Shown here: in pieces, positions 1 through 9,520 of the stretch
Layout of the letters: each line of letters opens with the position of its first letter
How positions within the stretch are numbered: the stretch's first letter is position 1
DNA from: Chthonomonadaceae bacterium
Lineage (GTDB): Bacteria > Armatimonadota > Chthonomonadetes > Chthonomonadales > Chthonomonadaceae
Length of the DNA: 64,000 nt
Direction of reading: 5' to 3'
Assembly: GCA_027459665.1 (NCBI GenBank)
Contig: DAIDHN010000005.1
Span: 20,268-84,267 of the forward strand
Made by a program: the position numbers and the translations under genes
Notes under the pieces: generated by a model
What the model saw: only the letters and a program-made list of their open reading frames with translations
Told to the model about the DNA's origin: nothing
The model's database searches: none

Positions 1-1
1 G

Positions 2-262
2 GCACTGCAAAACAGAAAAATGCAGACACAGCTTTATGCTCTCAAAAGCGCTCTTGGCGCTGATCAGCAAAAACTGCTCTCTGGTGCGCAGAGGGCATGG
101 CTCAGGTACCGTACCGCAGAAGCAGCCCTGCTTGCTTCCAAAGCATCAGGGGGCAGTATGTATCCCATGCTGTATGCACAGGCCCAAGAGCAGATTACCG
201 CTCAGCGCCTGCGCCAGCTGAAGGCAGATGCCAAGTTGTTTCGTACCGAAGGTGACTTGTAG
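2..262 (+). CDS. LprI-like (DUF1311) protein, C-terminal part only
   Basis: The reading frame is open from the left edge, so the true start lies outside the window. The visible part carries the typical LprI/DUF1311 core: a helix ending GAQRAWLRYRTAEAALL (around codons 29-45 of the visible frame), then a second helix rich in Gln, Arg and Leu. Family members are small periplasmic or lipoprotein domains, some of which inhibit lysozyme; the signal peptide is not visible here. The frame ends at an amber codon (260-262). The same frame then stays open for another 31 codons to a TGA at 356-358, so a slightly longer ancestral protein is possible. The gene converges with the exporter gene that ends at 375. 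Confidence 0.6.
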   Translation, partial: ALQNRKMQTQLYALKSALGADQQKLLSGAQRAWLRYRTAEAALLASKASGGSMYPMLYAQAQEQITAQRLRQLKADAKLFRTEGDL

Positions 263-374
263 GCTGTAGATACCGTACTTACCCGCCGCAAACTGTTCGC
301 GCACAATCTGGCGCAGTTTCTAGATACCCCGCAGATTGAAGCGGCAGAGGCATACTGAGCAGCACCTGCAGGTC

Positions 375-1214
375 TTATCCCGGAGGGTGCAGAAGCAGGG
401 AAACCGATATAGCCAGCCCTATAGCGATGACTATGCGCCGCACGTTTTGCTGCCCGATTCGCTTGGCGTAATGCGATGCCGTGAGGCCGCCGCCTATCGA
501 GCCGGTCATCATCAGAAACGCTATGGGCCAGTCTATCAGCAGGTTTTTTCCCGCTCCCACCCCTTCTCCCTGCGGAACGCGGGAAAAAACAAATACCAGC
601 AGCGCCATTAGGTTGACCAGGCCAGCGATGCAGTTTTTTATTCCGTTCATGCGGTGCATATGCTGAAAGCCCACATAGCCAAGCAGCGTGAGGATAAGAA
701 TGCCCAGCCCTGCCCCAAAGTACCCTCCGTAAAAAGCAAAACAGCCCATCAGCAGCGATGCTGCAATCCAGAAAGGGGAAAACGGCGGGCGGTCTTTCAG
801 CGGTTCTGCCTCAAAGTGTGCGGCCCGCTCTCTTGCTCTGCGGGTAAGCAGGCCCTGCGAGGCGAAAAGCAGAGTGGTTGCCAGCAGCAGCCAGGGTACA
901 ATGCGCCCAAAGAGAGTGTCGGTGGTATGAGTAAGCAGTAGCGCTCCCGCCAGACCGCCCAGCACGCCGGGCACCCCAAACCAGAGCAAAATAGGCGGCA
1001 GGTCAGATACATAGCGCCGGTACCCCCACAAGCTGCTGATTACCCCCGGCCAGAGGGCCATGGTATTGGTGGCGTTTGCTACACGCGCTGAAAAGCCTGC
1101 TGCCAGCAGGGCAGGAAAGGTAAGCAGCGTGCCTCCCCCTGCCAGAGAGTTTGCCATGCCTGCCAAAAACGCAGCGCAAAACAGAAGCAGGTCGCGAAGA
1201 GGATGCAGTGTCAC
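375..1214 (-). CDS. TauE/SafE (TSUP) family membrane exporter
   Basis: A 279-residue polytopic inner-membrane protein with about eight hydrophobic segments. The family-typical N-terminal motif AGMANSLAGGGTLLTFPALL is present near residues 18-37, and a second glycine-rich half (GYFGAGLGILILTLLGY) sits near residues 160-180, as in the duplicated TSUP fold. Known relatives export sulfite, sulfoacetate or other small organosulfur anions; the substrate here cannot be read from sequence. The GTG start overlaps the TGA of the upstream FtsB-like gene by 4 bp, so translation is probably coupled. It is the last gene of the eno-pyk-ftsB run. Confidence 0.85.
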   Translation of the reverse strand: MTLHPLRDLLLFCAAFLAGMANSLAGGGTLLTFPALLAAGFSARVANATNTMALWPGVISSLWGYRRYVSDLPPILLWFGVPGVLGGLAGALLLTHTTDTLFGRIVPWLLLATTLLFASQGLLTRRARERAAHFEAEPLKDRPPFSPFWIAASLLMGCFAFYGGYFGAGLGILILTLLGYVGFQHMHRMNGIKNCIAGLVNLMALLVFVFSRVPQGEGVGAGKNLLIDWPIAFLMMTGSIGGGLTASHYAKRIGQQNVRRIVIAIGLAISVSLLLHPPG

Positions 1215-1531
1215 GGACGGGGTATGCGAAGGCGGTGTTCATGGGGCGGCAGGTAGCCCATTCTTCTGGCAGCCTGTTCCAAGCCTTGTTTAGTAGAAAG
1301 CGCCTGAATTTGCAGCGCTTCTCTTTCATTTTGCATCTGCAGATGTTTTACTTTCTTTTCCAGTTGATTGTCTGCTTTTTGCCATTGGTGCAGGGTCTGG
1401 TAGGGACGTGCGATGTCTGCTCCCAGCCAAAGGCTAGCCGTCCAGAGCAGCACAATGATGGGCAGCCGCCATGCAGAAGGCGCTCTGTACGCTTTATTGG
1501 TGATTCCTTTTCTGGTACGAACGGCGGCTAT
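1211..1531 (-). CDS. ftsB: FtsB/DivIC-type septum-formation protein
   Basis: Short bitopic protein: a basic N-terminal tail, one hydrophobic helix (LPIIVLLWTASLWLGADI) and a coiled coil of about 40 residues, then the short C-terminal tail typical of FtsB/DivIC. This family scaffolds the FtsL-FtsQ divisome complex. The start is uncertain. The first canonical codon is a GTG at 1453, which would cut into the membrane helix and has no ribosome site. Upstream, AGGAG (1543-1539) stands 7 nt before an in-frame ATA at 1531, which gives a normal basic cytoplasmic tail; I chose that start. The gene follows pyk directly and overlaps the exporter by 4 bp. An eno-ftsB neighbourhood is also common in Proteobacteria. 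Confidence 0.7.
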   Translation of the reverse strand: MAAVRTRKGITNKAYRAPSAWRLPIIVLLWTASLWLGADIARPYQTLHQWQKADNQLEKKVKHLQMQNEREALQIQALSTKQGLEQAARRMGYLPPHEHRLRIPRP

Positions 1532-1555
1532 CTTCCTGCTCCTGGTTGATGTATT

Positions 1556-2990
1556 TTACAGCGGCGCTCCTGCCTCATGCACGCGGATCAGGTTGGTTGT
1601 ACCGGGATGATTCACTGGCACACCGGCAGTAAGCACCACACAATCGCCTGCCTGTATATGTTTTGACTGCAAAGCAAACTGCAGGGTTGCACTCATCATG
1701 CTGTCGGTATCTTCTACTGTTTCTACCAGACAGGGAGTGACCCCCCAGGTCAGTGAGAGTGCGTGATAGGTATCTTCCTGATTGGTCACACCCAGTATGG
1801 GAACCGGCGGCCTGTGGCTGGCCACCTGTCGAGCGGTGCTGCCCGAAGTGGTGGCGCACAAAATAGCACGCGCCCTCACCTCGCGCGCAATATCTGCCGA
1901 AGCACGGCTCACTGCGGCGGTAATATCATTGGGTTCTTCCAGGCGCTGTGCATATCCCTGGTGCTGTGCAAACGCCGTATCTGTGCGCAATGCAATGCGC
2001 GCCATGGTTCGCACCGCTTCCAGCGGGTACTGGCCAGAAGCAGTTTCACCAGAAAGCATTACTGCATCTGTTCCATCTAAAATGGCATTGGCAACATCTG
2101 CCGCTTCTGCACGGGTAGGCCGCGGGCAGGAGAGCATAGATTCAAGCATTTGTGTAGCGGTAATTACCGGTCGTGCAGCCCGATTGCAGGCTCGAATCAA
2201 TCGTTTTTGTACGATCGGCACTTCGTCATAATCCATTTCTACACCCAGGTCGCCTCGCGCTACCATAATACCGTCTACCGCTTTGAGAATGGAAGCAAAA
2301 TTCTGCACCGCCTCCATTTTTTCAATTTTGGCCAGCACCGGGCGTCGTACATGCATATCGCGCATCAAATGGTAAATAGGCTGCAGGTCATCTGCCGAGC
2401 GTACAAAAGAGGCGGCCACCCAGTCCACTCCCTGCTGCAGGCCAAACTCCAGGTCGACCAGGTCTTTTTCGGTAACGGCAGGTATAGCGATGCTGGTGCC
2501 GGGGGCGCAGATTCCCTTGCGCGAACGTATGCCTCCTTCTGTAAGGCATTTTGCCCACACAATGTGTCCTGGGGTGTGAGGCTGCCCTTCGCTGCCCAGC
2601 ACCCGCATGGTAATTTTGCCATCATCCAGCAGCAGTGTTCTACCCGGGGTGAGAGCAGCCATCAATTCTGGCAGAGGAAGCGGAAGCAGACAGCAGTTTT
2701 CTTTCTGCTCTGGTATTTCCTGGCTGGTAAAACCCACTGTCTGATTTTTTCGCAGCATTATCTCAGGTGGATGCAGGTCTCCCAGCCGCATTTTGGGGCC
2801 GGAAAGGTCTTGCAGAATAGCCAAAGGCTTTTTCATATCCCTTGCCAGGCTGCGCAGGTGTGCGATTACTTCTGCATGCTCTTGGTGGGTGCCATGAGAA
2901 AAGTTTAATCGTGCTACATCCATGCCGGCCCGCATGAGCTGTTCCAGCATTTTGCGGCTGCGGCTGGCCGGCCCGATGGTACAGACAATT

Positions 2991-3016
<26 letters not shown>
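1556..3016 (-). CDS. pyk: Pyruvate kinase
   Basis: Full-length pyruvate kinase of about 486 residues, converting phosphoenolpyruvate and ADP to pyruvate and ATP. Near the N-terminus is RRTKIVCTIGPASRS, followed by GMDVARLNFSHG. The phosphoryl-transfer Lys lies in VLAKIEKMEAV, the Mg-binding segment is MVARGDLGVEM, and ATQMLESM is conserved. The usual C-terminal regulatory domain is present (TTSGSTARQVASHRP) with no extra PEP-utilizing domain. An upstream in-frame ATG at 3046 would lengthen it by ten residues unlike the family. ATG 3016 (or GTG 3010, better placed behind AGGAGG) is preferred. The start lies inside the preceding small gene, so both sit in one transcript with eno. Confidence 0.97.
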
Positions 3017-4644
<1,628 letters not shown>

Positions 4645-4740
4645 TCACCCTGTTGTGTACAGATGTTTTGAGAATGCATTGTCTGCAGAATGCTGTTTTA
4701 TGCTTTATGCAAAAGAGGATGCACTCTGCAGGCAGTGCAT

Positions 4741-5850
4741 TTACTGCTGCACAGCTCTCAGGGCAGCGGCGGTCTGGCTGGTAATATCAAGTGCGCCGGG
4801 GGTGTGAGGCGGCACCAGCCTGCACCCCAGTTTTGCGGCGGTTTTTTCTGCCTGGTCGCGTGCTTCCATGCGTGCAAAGCGCAAAAGAGCCTGCAGCTCG
4901 CCCGAAACATCAGCCCGTGTACGGTTTGCTGCCAGGCGGGTTTGCTGCAGCGCAGCAGACAGCGCAGCAGACATTGCAGCAGTGCGCTGCATAACAATTT
5001 GCCTGCCCAGTTTTGGCGCACCGGGCGGACCGGTGAGAGGCTGCAGTATTCCGGTGCCCAGGTTTACATGCAGCTGAGCCAAAATCTGCTTTTGCTCTGC
5101 TACCGCCTGTTCAACCTGCCGATCTACGTTGGCAGCAAGTTTTTTTTGATAGGCGGCCAGGCTGGCGGCCAGGTCTCTCTTTGCTTCTGTAAGAGGCTTT
5201 GCCATGGCCGCCTGTACCGCAGCCGCTACCCCCGCCCGCAATGCTGCCGTCTGCTTGTCTATTTCTGCAATGCGTTGGTCTGCAATGCTTCTCTGCTGCA
5301 AATAATCGCGGCGGGTTTGCCCGGTTGAGGTAATGGCATTTCGGTTAAGAACAGCACGCCGCAGCAGAAGTGAATCAAGCTGATATTGAAGCGTATTGAT
5401 TTTACTGTCTGCCTTCATTTGCAGGCGCGTACGCAGTTCTTGCAGTTTTTGCCGGTATGCGGTTTCCATCTTTTCTGTTTGGCTGCGCTCATACAGAGCA
5501 TATGGCAAGCGAGAGGCAAGCTGCAGCATATGGACATACCTTTGCGCATAGCGCCTCGCCTGCTGGCCTGCCCGCTCAACATGGTTGGCTGCCAGGCTCA
5601 AATTCAGGCCGGCGGGCGGCTGCAGCGCAGAAGGAAAACGTTCGGCAGAGGCAGGCGGGGGAAAAGCAGACCGATGAGAAAGAAAGCTGTTTGCATTTGC
5701 CTGCAGCAGAGCAGCCTGCCGGCCGGCAAGTGTAAACGGCAGCAGAGAGGGCACATTTACCCAGGCAATACGCACAGAAGGGGCTGGCCGGTGCGAACAG
5801 CCGCACAGCAGGCACAAAAAAGCAATGCCAACATAACCGGCCCGTTTCAT
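4741..5850 (-). CDS. Skp/OmpH-like coiled-coil lipoprotein
   Basis: A 369-residue predicted lipoprotein. The N-terminus MKRAGYVGIAFLCLLCGCS has a basic start, hydrophobic core and lipobox-like LLCGC, with Cys around 18. The rest is long amphipathic helix rich in Gln, Ala, Lys and Arg, especially residues 120-250, the composition seen in OmpH/Skp prefoldin-like chaperones. It lies 7 bp downstream of the skp gene with no clear ribosome site of its own, so it is probably coupled to it. I infer a membrane-anchored periplasmic chaperone or scaffold helping BamA. The C-terminal part (IVMQRTAAMSAALSAAL and LGCRLVPPHTPGALDIT) resembles the end of an OmpH domain. Confidence 0.7.
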   Translation of the reverse strand: MKRAGYVGIAFLCLLCGCSHRPAPSVRIAWVNVPSLLPFTLAGRQAALLQANANSFLSHRSAFPPPASAERFPSALQPPAGLNLSLAANHVERAGQQARRYAQRYVHMLQLASRLPYALYERSQTEKMETAYRQKLQELRTRLQMKADSKINTLQYQLDSLLLRRAVLNRNAITSTGQTRRDYLQQRSIADQRIAEIDKQTAALRAGVAAAVQAAMAKPLTEAKRDLAASLAAYQKKLAANVDRQVEQAVAEQKQILAQLHVNLGTGILQPLTGPPGAPKLGRQIVMQRTAAMSAALSAALQQTRLAANRTRADVSGELQALLRFARMEARDQAEKTAAKLGCRLVPPHTPGALDITSQTAAALRAVQQ

Positions 5851-5857
5851 TACACTG

Positions 5858-6517
5858 TTATTTATTCAGAATCTTCAGCACAGAGTCGGTACAGTCTATC
5901 TGAGCATAAGGTGCTATATCTGAGCTGAATACAATGCTGATCCCTTCTTGTTTTGCTACCTGGGTCAGGGCTGAATTGATGCTTTTCTTAACCTGCACCT
6001 GCTCCTGGTCTATATCGTTTTGAAAAGTCTGTTTTGCCTGAGTGGCCAGCGCAGAGACATTGCTGTCGGTGCTAGCTTTGCTGGCGGCAAACGTATCTAT
6101 CTGCTGTTTTTGGGCGGGGGTGGGGTTTTGTATGCTTGAAAGCGTCTGCACCTGCTGCGCATACTGTGCGCTCTGACTCTGCAGCTGCTGCAGCTGGGTT
6201 TTGTCTGCTGCGGTAAGCCCCTTGGGTGTGCCCTGCATGGCCAGCAGATCTGCCAGCTTTTGCTGATCCTGTTCCGCAAGATACGGGTTTGCCTCATACA
6301 CATTCAGCCTGTCTCGCATAGCATTTTGTTTCTGCTGCAGCTGCTGGTTGAAGTCTTTGATTACCTTGTACTCGTTCTGCAAACGGTCTATGTGTATGAC
6401 CCCTGCACGAAAACCGCCGTTTTTATCCTGCCCGTGCGCACCTGTAAGCGATGCTACAATACAGAGCGCTACAATACCCAGAACAATGCCATTCCATTGT
6501 CGGTTAGTTGCCGTCAC
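5858..6517 (-). CDS. skp: OmpH/Skp family periplasmic chaperone
   Basis: A 219-residue exported protein. An N-terminal hydrophobic signal segment (GIVLGIVALCIVASLTG) ends near AHGQD, then the short beta strand GVIHIDRLQNEYKVIKDF starts the OmpH fold. A long Gln-rich coiled coil (residues 58-190) forms the tentacle, and the C-terminal strand IDCTDSVLKILNK closes it. The family binds unfolded outer-membrane proteins in the periplasm and hands them to the BAM machine; the position just after bamA supports this. The start is GTG with an AAAGGA site about 12 nt upstream. The tentacle has a Gln/Ser-rich insertion (QLQSQSAQYAQQVQTLSS), so the protein is somewhat longer than E. coli Skp. Confidence 0.88.
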   Translation of the reverse strand: MTATNRQWNGIVLGIVALCIVASLTGAHGQDKNGGFRAGVIHIDRLQNEYKVIKDFNQQLQQKQNAMRDRLNVYEANPYLAEQDQQKLADLLAMQGTPKGLTAADKTQLQQLQSQSAQYAQQVQTLSSIQNPTPAQKQQIDTFAASKASTDSNVSALATQAKQTFQNDIDQEQVQVKKSINSALTQVAKQEGISIVFSSDIAPYAQIDCTDSVLKILNK

Positions 6518-6588
6518 TTGTGTTCACATTCCTTTCCTGGTAGAGGCTCTTCTTGAATAAGAGAGCCGAAACAGTTGGCTGTATTCTG

Positions 6589-8520
6589 TTAGAACGACTG
6601 CCCTATGCTAAAGTCGGCGCGTCCCCCCTCATCTCCAAAGCCATAGTCCAGGCGGAGAGCGCCAATAGGGGTTTGCACCAGCACTCCCAGACCTGTGCCC
6701 AGGTGGAGGCGAAACCCTCCCTGCTGAAAGTTGTTGATATTCACATTGGAATACTTTCCCCCCCAGGCATCTCCCGCATCTACAAAAAGCACGCCTACAA
6801 ACCTGCGCGCCAGCGGCTGCCTAAGTTCTACAGAGGTAAGCAGTTCATACTTGCCCCAGAAACGGGCGTCCCGGTATCCTCGCAGCGTATCGCCGCCGCC
6901 CAGAAAAAACTGCTCGGCAAAGGGCAGAGTTCCGGTAGATGCCCCCAGCACTGCCCGCAAGGCAAGCACGGTTTCATCTTTGGTAGGGTCTGTTGGAGGG
7001 CGCTGCCCAGAAAGACTGATGTACTGGCGCGCCTCCAGATTGAAGCGCAAAAAGTTGGCGCTTCCATACACGCCGGGTACAAATATACCCGGAATAGTAA
7101 CAGGAGCCTGCAAATTGGCGTGGCCCGCCTCTATGGAAAGCGTTTGCACCCCGCCTTTGGCAGGGTTGAGATAGTAGTCGCGGGTGTCGTGGCTAAAAGA
7201 TGTGCCCAGGGTGAATACTGGCCCGTTCTGAATGATCTGCAGGTCGGCCAGAGGCAGATTGAGCAGATCGGTGCGAATAGTCTCTCCTCTAAAAAAGAGC
7301 GAGCCGTTTACATACCTGCTAAACGGACGGCCCACAGAAACATAGCCTCCTGTGTGCTGCTCATTGTAGTATGAGTTTCCGCCAAATGTGGTATTGCTCA
7401 CTCCGCTGAATGAGGAAAACCCGTTGGAGAAGCGGTAAACGGTTTTATCGTAGAGCTGCATGCTGAGGCTAGTGTGATGCGAGTCGAGATACGGTTCTAT
7501 GAAGCCCAGCTCCACGCTGTTGCGCCCCAGTGCGCCGCCTGTAGAGGCACGCAGGCTGAGGGTTTCTCCGGTGCCGCGGAAGTTTGTGTCTACTGCCTCT
7601 GCATAGCCAATAATGTGTTCTGCCGGGCTGTAGCCAACGCCGCCGGTAATGGAACCGGTTCGCTTCTCCTTGATATTGATGTCAATAGCATACTGTGCCG
7701 GGCCGGTTTGTACCGGCGCCACCTGCACATTGTCAAATATGCCCAGGTTCAGCAGCGATTCCTGGTCTCTGCGCAGCGTACGTATGTTGAAGTAGCTGCC
7801 AGGCTTGGTATGCAGTTCTCGTGTTACCACATACTTGCGAGTTTTGTGCAGGCCGTCTATTTTAATGGAGGAAACGCGGGGCACAATCAGCGGAACCTGC
7901 AGAATGCCGTTTTTATCTACATTCACTTCAGCGCCCACCTGCATGGTGTAGCCCTGCTTTGTATAATAATCTTGAGCGGCAGTATAGTCGGTAATGAATG
8001 TGCTTGCGTTGAAAATGGGGTTTGGCATCTGCGCCGAGGGCAGCATATTTTGAAAGAACTTGAGTACAAACTGTGGTTTGATTGGGCCAGAGCCGGTGAG
8101 GGTAATGTTTTTCACCACCGGGTACTCATGCACTTCTATCAGTACTTTGCAGGTGCCGTTGGGCGGGCTGGGTTCTTCTGCCTCCACTATCACCGGGTTA
8201 TTGTTTGAGTCGGCGAGAGTGGTTCCAAAATAGCCGCTGGCAAGCAGATTCTGAATCATCTGGTTTTGCAGTTCCGGCGTAAACGGCTGCCCGACTTTTG
8301 CTCCGCTGGTGGCTATGATGTAGGCGCTGTTCAAGATGTGGTTGCCGGTCACTTCAAAACTGACAATACGAGGCGCACCTGCAGGGGCAGTACTTGCAGA
8401 AGCTCCCGGAGAAGCCGTTTGAGCAATTGCACGAAGAGGGGCAAAAAATAAAACTGGGATCAGCACTGTCCCGACGCCCAGCAGCAGCCACACCCCAGAC
8501 CGGTTGTTTTTCCAATCCAT
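6589..8520 (-). CDS. bamA: BamA/Omp85 outer-membrane assembly protein
   Basis: About 643 residues. A signal/TM segment (GVWLLLGVGTVLIPVLFF) is followed by a Ser/Ala/Pro linker, then POTRA-like modules (RIVSFEVTGNHILNS; YPVVKNITLTGSGPIKPQ; SSIKIDGLHKTRKYVVTRE). The C-terminal half is a 16-stranded-barrel-type region with LGVLVQTPIGALRLDYGFG and the terminal aromatic residue (SIGQSF) expected of an outer-membrane barrel. FLGGGDTLRGYRDARFWG carries the conserved RGY motif of lid loop L6. It has about three POTRA domains rather than the five of E. coli, and is shorter. The BAM core inserts beta-barrel proteins. ATG 8520 was chosen because the longer frame adds Cys-rich non-family residues. Skp follows 71 bp downstream. 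Confidence 0.95.
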   Translation of the reverse strand: MDWKNNRSGVWLLLGVGTVLIPVLFFAPLRAIAQTASPGASASTAPAGAPRIVSFEVTGNHILNSAYIIATSGAKVGQPFTPELQNQMIQNLLASGYFGTTLADSNNNPVIVEAEEPSPPNGTCKVLIEVHEYPVVKNITLTGSGPIKPQFVLKFFQNMLPSAQMPNPIFNASTFITDYTAAQDYYTKQGYTMQVGAEVNVDKNGILQVPLIVPRVSSIKIDGLHKTRKYVVTRELHTKPGSYFNIRTLRRDQESLLNLGIFDNVQVAPVQTGPAQYAIDINIKEKRTGSITGGVGYSPAEHIIGYAEAVDTNFRGTGETLSLRASTGGALGRNSVELGFIEPYLDSHHTSLSMQLYDKTVYRFSNGFSSFSGVSNTTFGGNSYYNEQHTGGYVSVGRPFSRYVNGSLFFRGETIRTDLLNLPLADLQIIQNGPVFTLGTSFSHDTRDYYLNPAKGGVQTLSIEAGHANLQAPVTIPGIFVPGVYGSANFLRFNLEARQYISLSGQRPPTDPTKDETVLALRAVLGASTGTLPFAEQFFLGGGDTLRGYRDARFWGKYELLTSVELRQPLARRFVGVLFVDAGDAWGGKYSNVNINNFQQGGFRLHLGTGLGVLVQTPIGALRLDYGFGDEGGRADFSIGQSF

Positions 8521-8598
8521 TCGCAGTCCATTCTCCTTTACATTCCTGCAGACATGCTCTTCTGCTTCGCTGCAGCCAGTGCATCGCACTCTGCTCAG

Positions 8599-9171
8599 CT
8601 ACTCCATTAAAAAGTAGGGTTCCAGTTTGCGCCGCAACATGGCACGTGCGCGTGAAAGACGTGTTTTCACGTTTTCCAGCGTGAGGCCGGTTGCTTCTGC
8701 AATCTCGTTGTAAGATAGATGCTGAAACTCTCGCAGCATCACTACCTCACGATACTCCATGGGCAGCGCCTCTATGGCAGCGTGTATACGTTCGCCCAGC
8801 TCTTTCTCTTCCAGCACTTTCTGGGGTGCATGGGTGTAGTCGGGCACTTCCCGCGTAATGCCTTCCTCATCTGGCAGCTGGGTTTGATCAAGCGACTCCA
8901 TGCGCACATGTTTTCTGCGCTCCCGCTGTCGTATGCGATTGATGCACAAATTGCGTGCAATCTGGTACAGCCAGGTAAATACCTGTGATTCCCCCCGAAA
9001 AGCGCCATAATGCCTGAAGGCATTGATAAAGGTTTCCTGGGTAACATCGGCAGCTTCTTCATAGTCGCCCAGCATTTGAAAAACCAGGTTAAAAATGCGC
9101 TTTTCGTACTGCTCAACCAGCGCATCAAAATCCCGCTGATACCCCGCATCTTCTGAAGGCGCCGCTTTCAT
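8599..9171 (-). CDS. ECF-type RNA polymerase sigma factor
   Basis: About 190 residues with both ECF domains. Region 2 runs from FDALVEQYEKRIFNLVFQML through ADVTQETFINAF and FTWLYQIARNLCINRIR. An acidic linker is followed by region 4: ALPMEYREVVMLREFQHLSY, then NEIAEATGLTLENVKTRLSRARAMLRRKL, the helix-turn-helix that reads the -35 element. It resembles the RpoE/SigW-like groups. It sits between tamB and bamA on the same strand, and no anti-sigma factor is adjacent. An envelope-stress role is inferred from this position. The frame extends upstream to 9327 but those residues do not look like sigma; ATG 9171 was chosen, though its ribosome site is weak. Confidence 0.9.
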   Translation of the reverse strand: MKAAPSEDAGYQRDFDALVEQYEKRIFNLVFQMLGDYEEAADVTQETFINAFRHYGAFRGESQVFTWLYQIARNLCINRIRQRERRKHVRMESLDQTQLPDEEGITREVPDYTHAPQKVLEEKELGERIHAAIEALPMEYREVVMLREFQHLSYNEIAEATGLTLENVKTRLSRARAMLRRKLEPYFLME

Positions 9172-9520
9172 AGATCGCACCACATCCACCCTGGGGGCAG
9201 ACGCTTCTCCTGGGCTGCAGAATTGCACACCAGATACAGCAGCCAGCCGCAATGGAAATGCAGGCAGCGCACACTGCTTTTCTGCTTCTTTGCCTGTGCG
9301 GTTCTGAAGAAAACGGGGGATTGCCATCTGGTTGCCTCATACGCCGGATGCACTGAAAGCAGCATGCACAGCGTTTGGTATCGAGCTGTTTTGTACGCAG
9401 TCAATACCATTGGACGCATAATACCCCGCGTTGTTACATCCCTTTCCCCTGCTTGCACCTTCTTGCCGTTTTCAGGCTGCAGTTGTTCTCTTCACGGGTA
9501 TATAGTATGGCACATGCTGG
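9172..9520. other. Intergenic region between tamB and the sigma gene
   Basis: About 350 bases with no convincing gene. On the minus strand an unbroken frame reaches upstream of the sigma start, but its residues are not sigma-like. A weak minus-strand promoter-like pair is visible: TTGACT at 9404-9399 with a poor -10 about 18 bases further. Another -10-like TACTAT lies at 9507-9502 just after the tamB stop. No clear hairpin terminator with a T run was seen. I expect the sigma gene's own promoter here, but cannot place it. Confidence 0.4.

Noticed and set aside
9172..9327. N-terminal extension of the ECF sigma factor
   Set aside because: The extra residues do not resemble sigma region 1.1 or any family.
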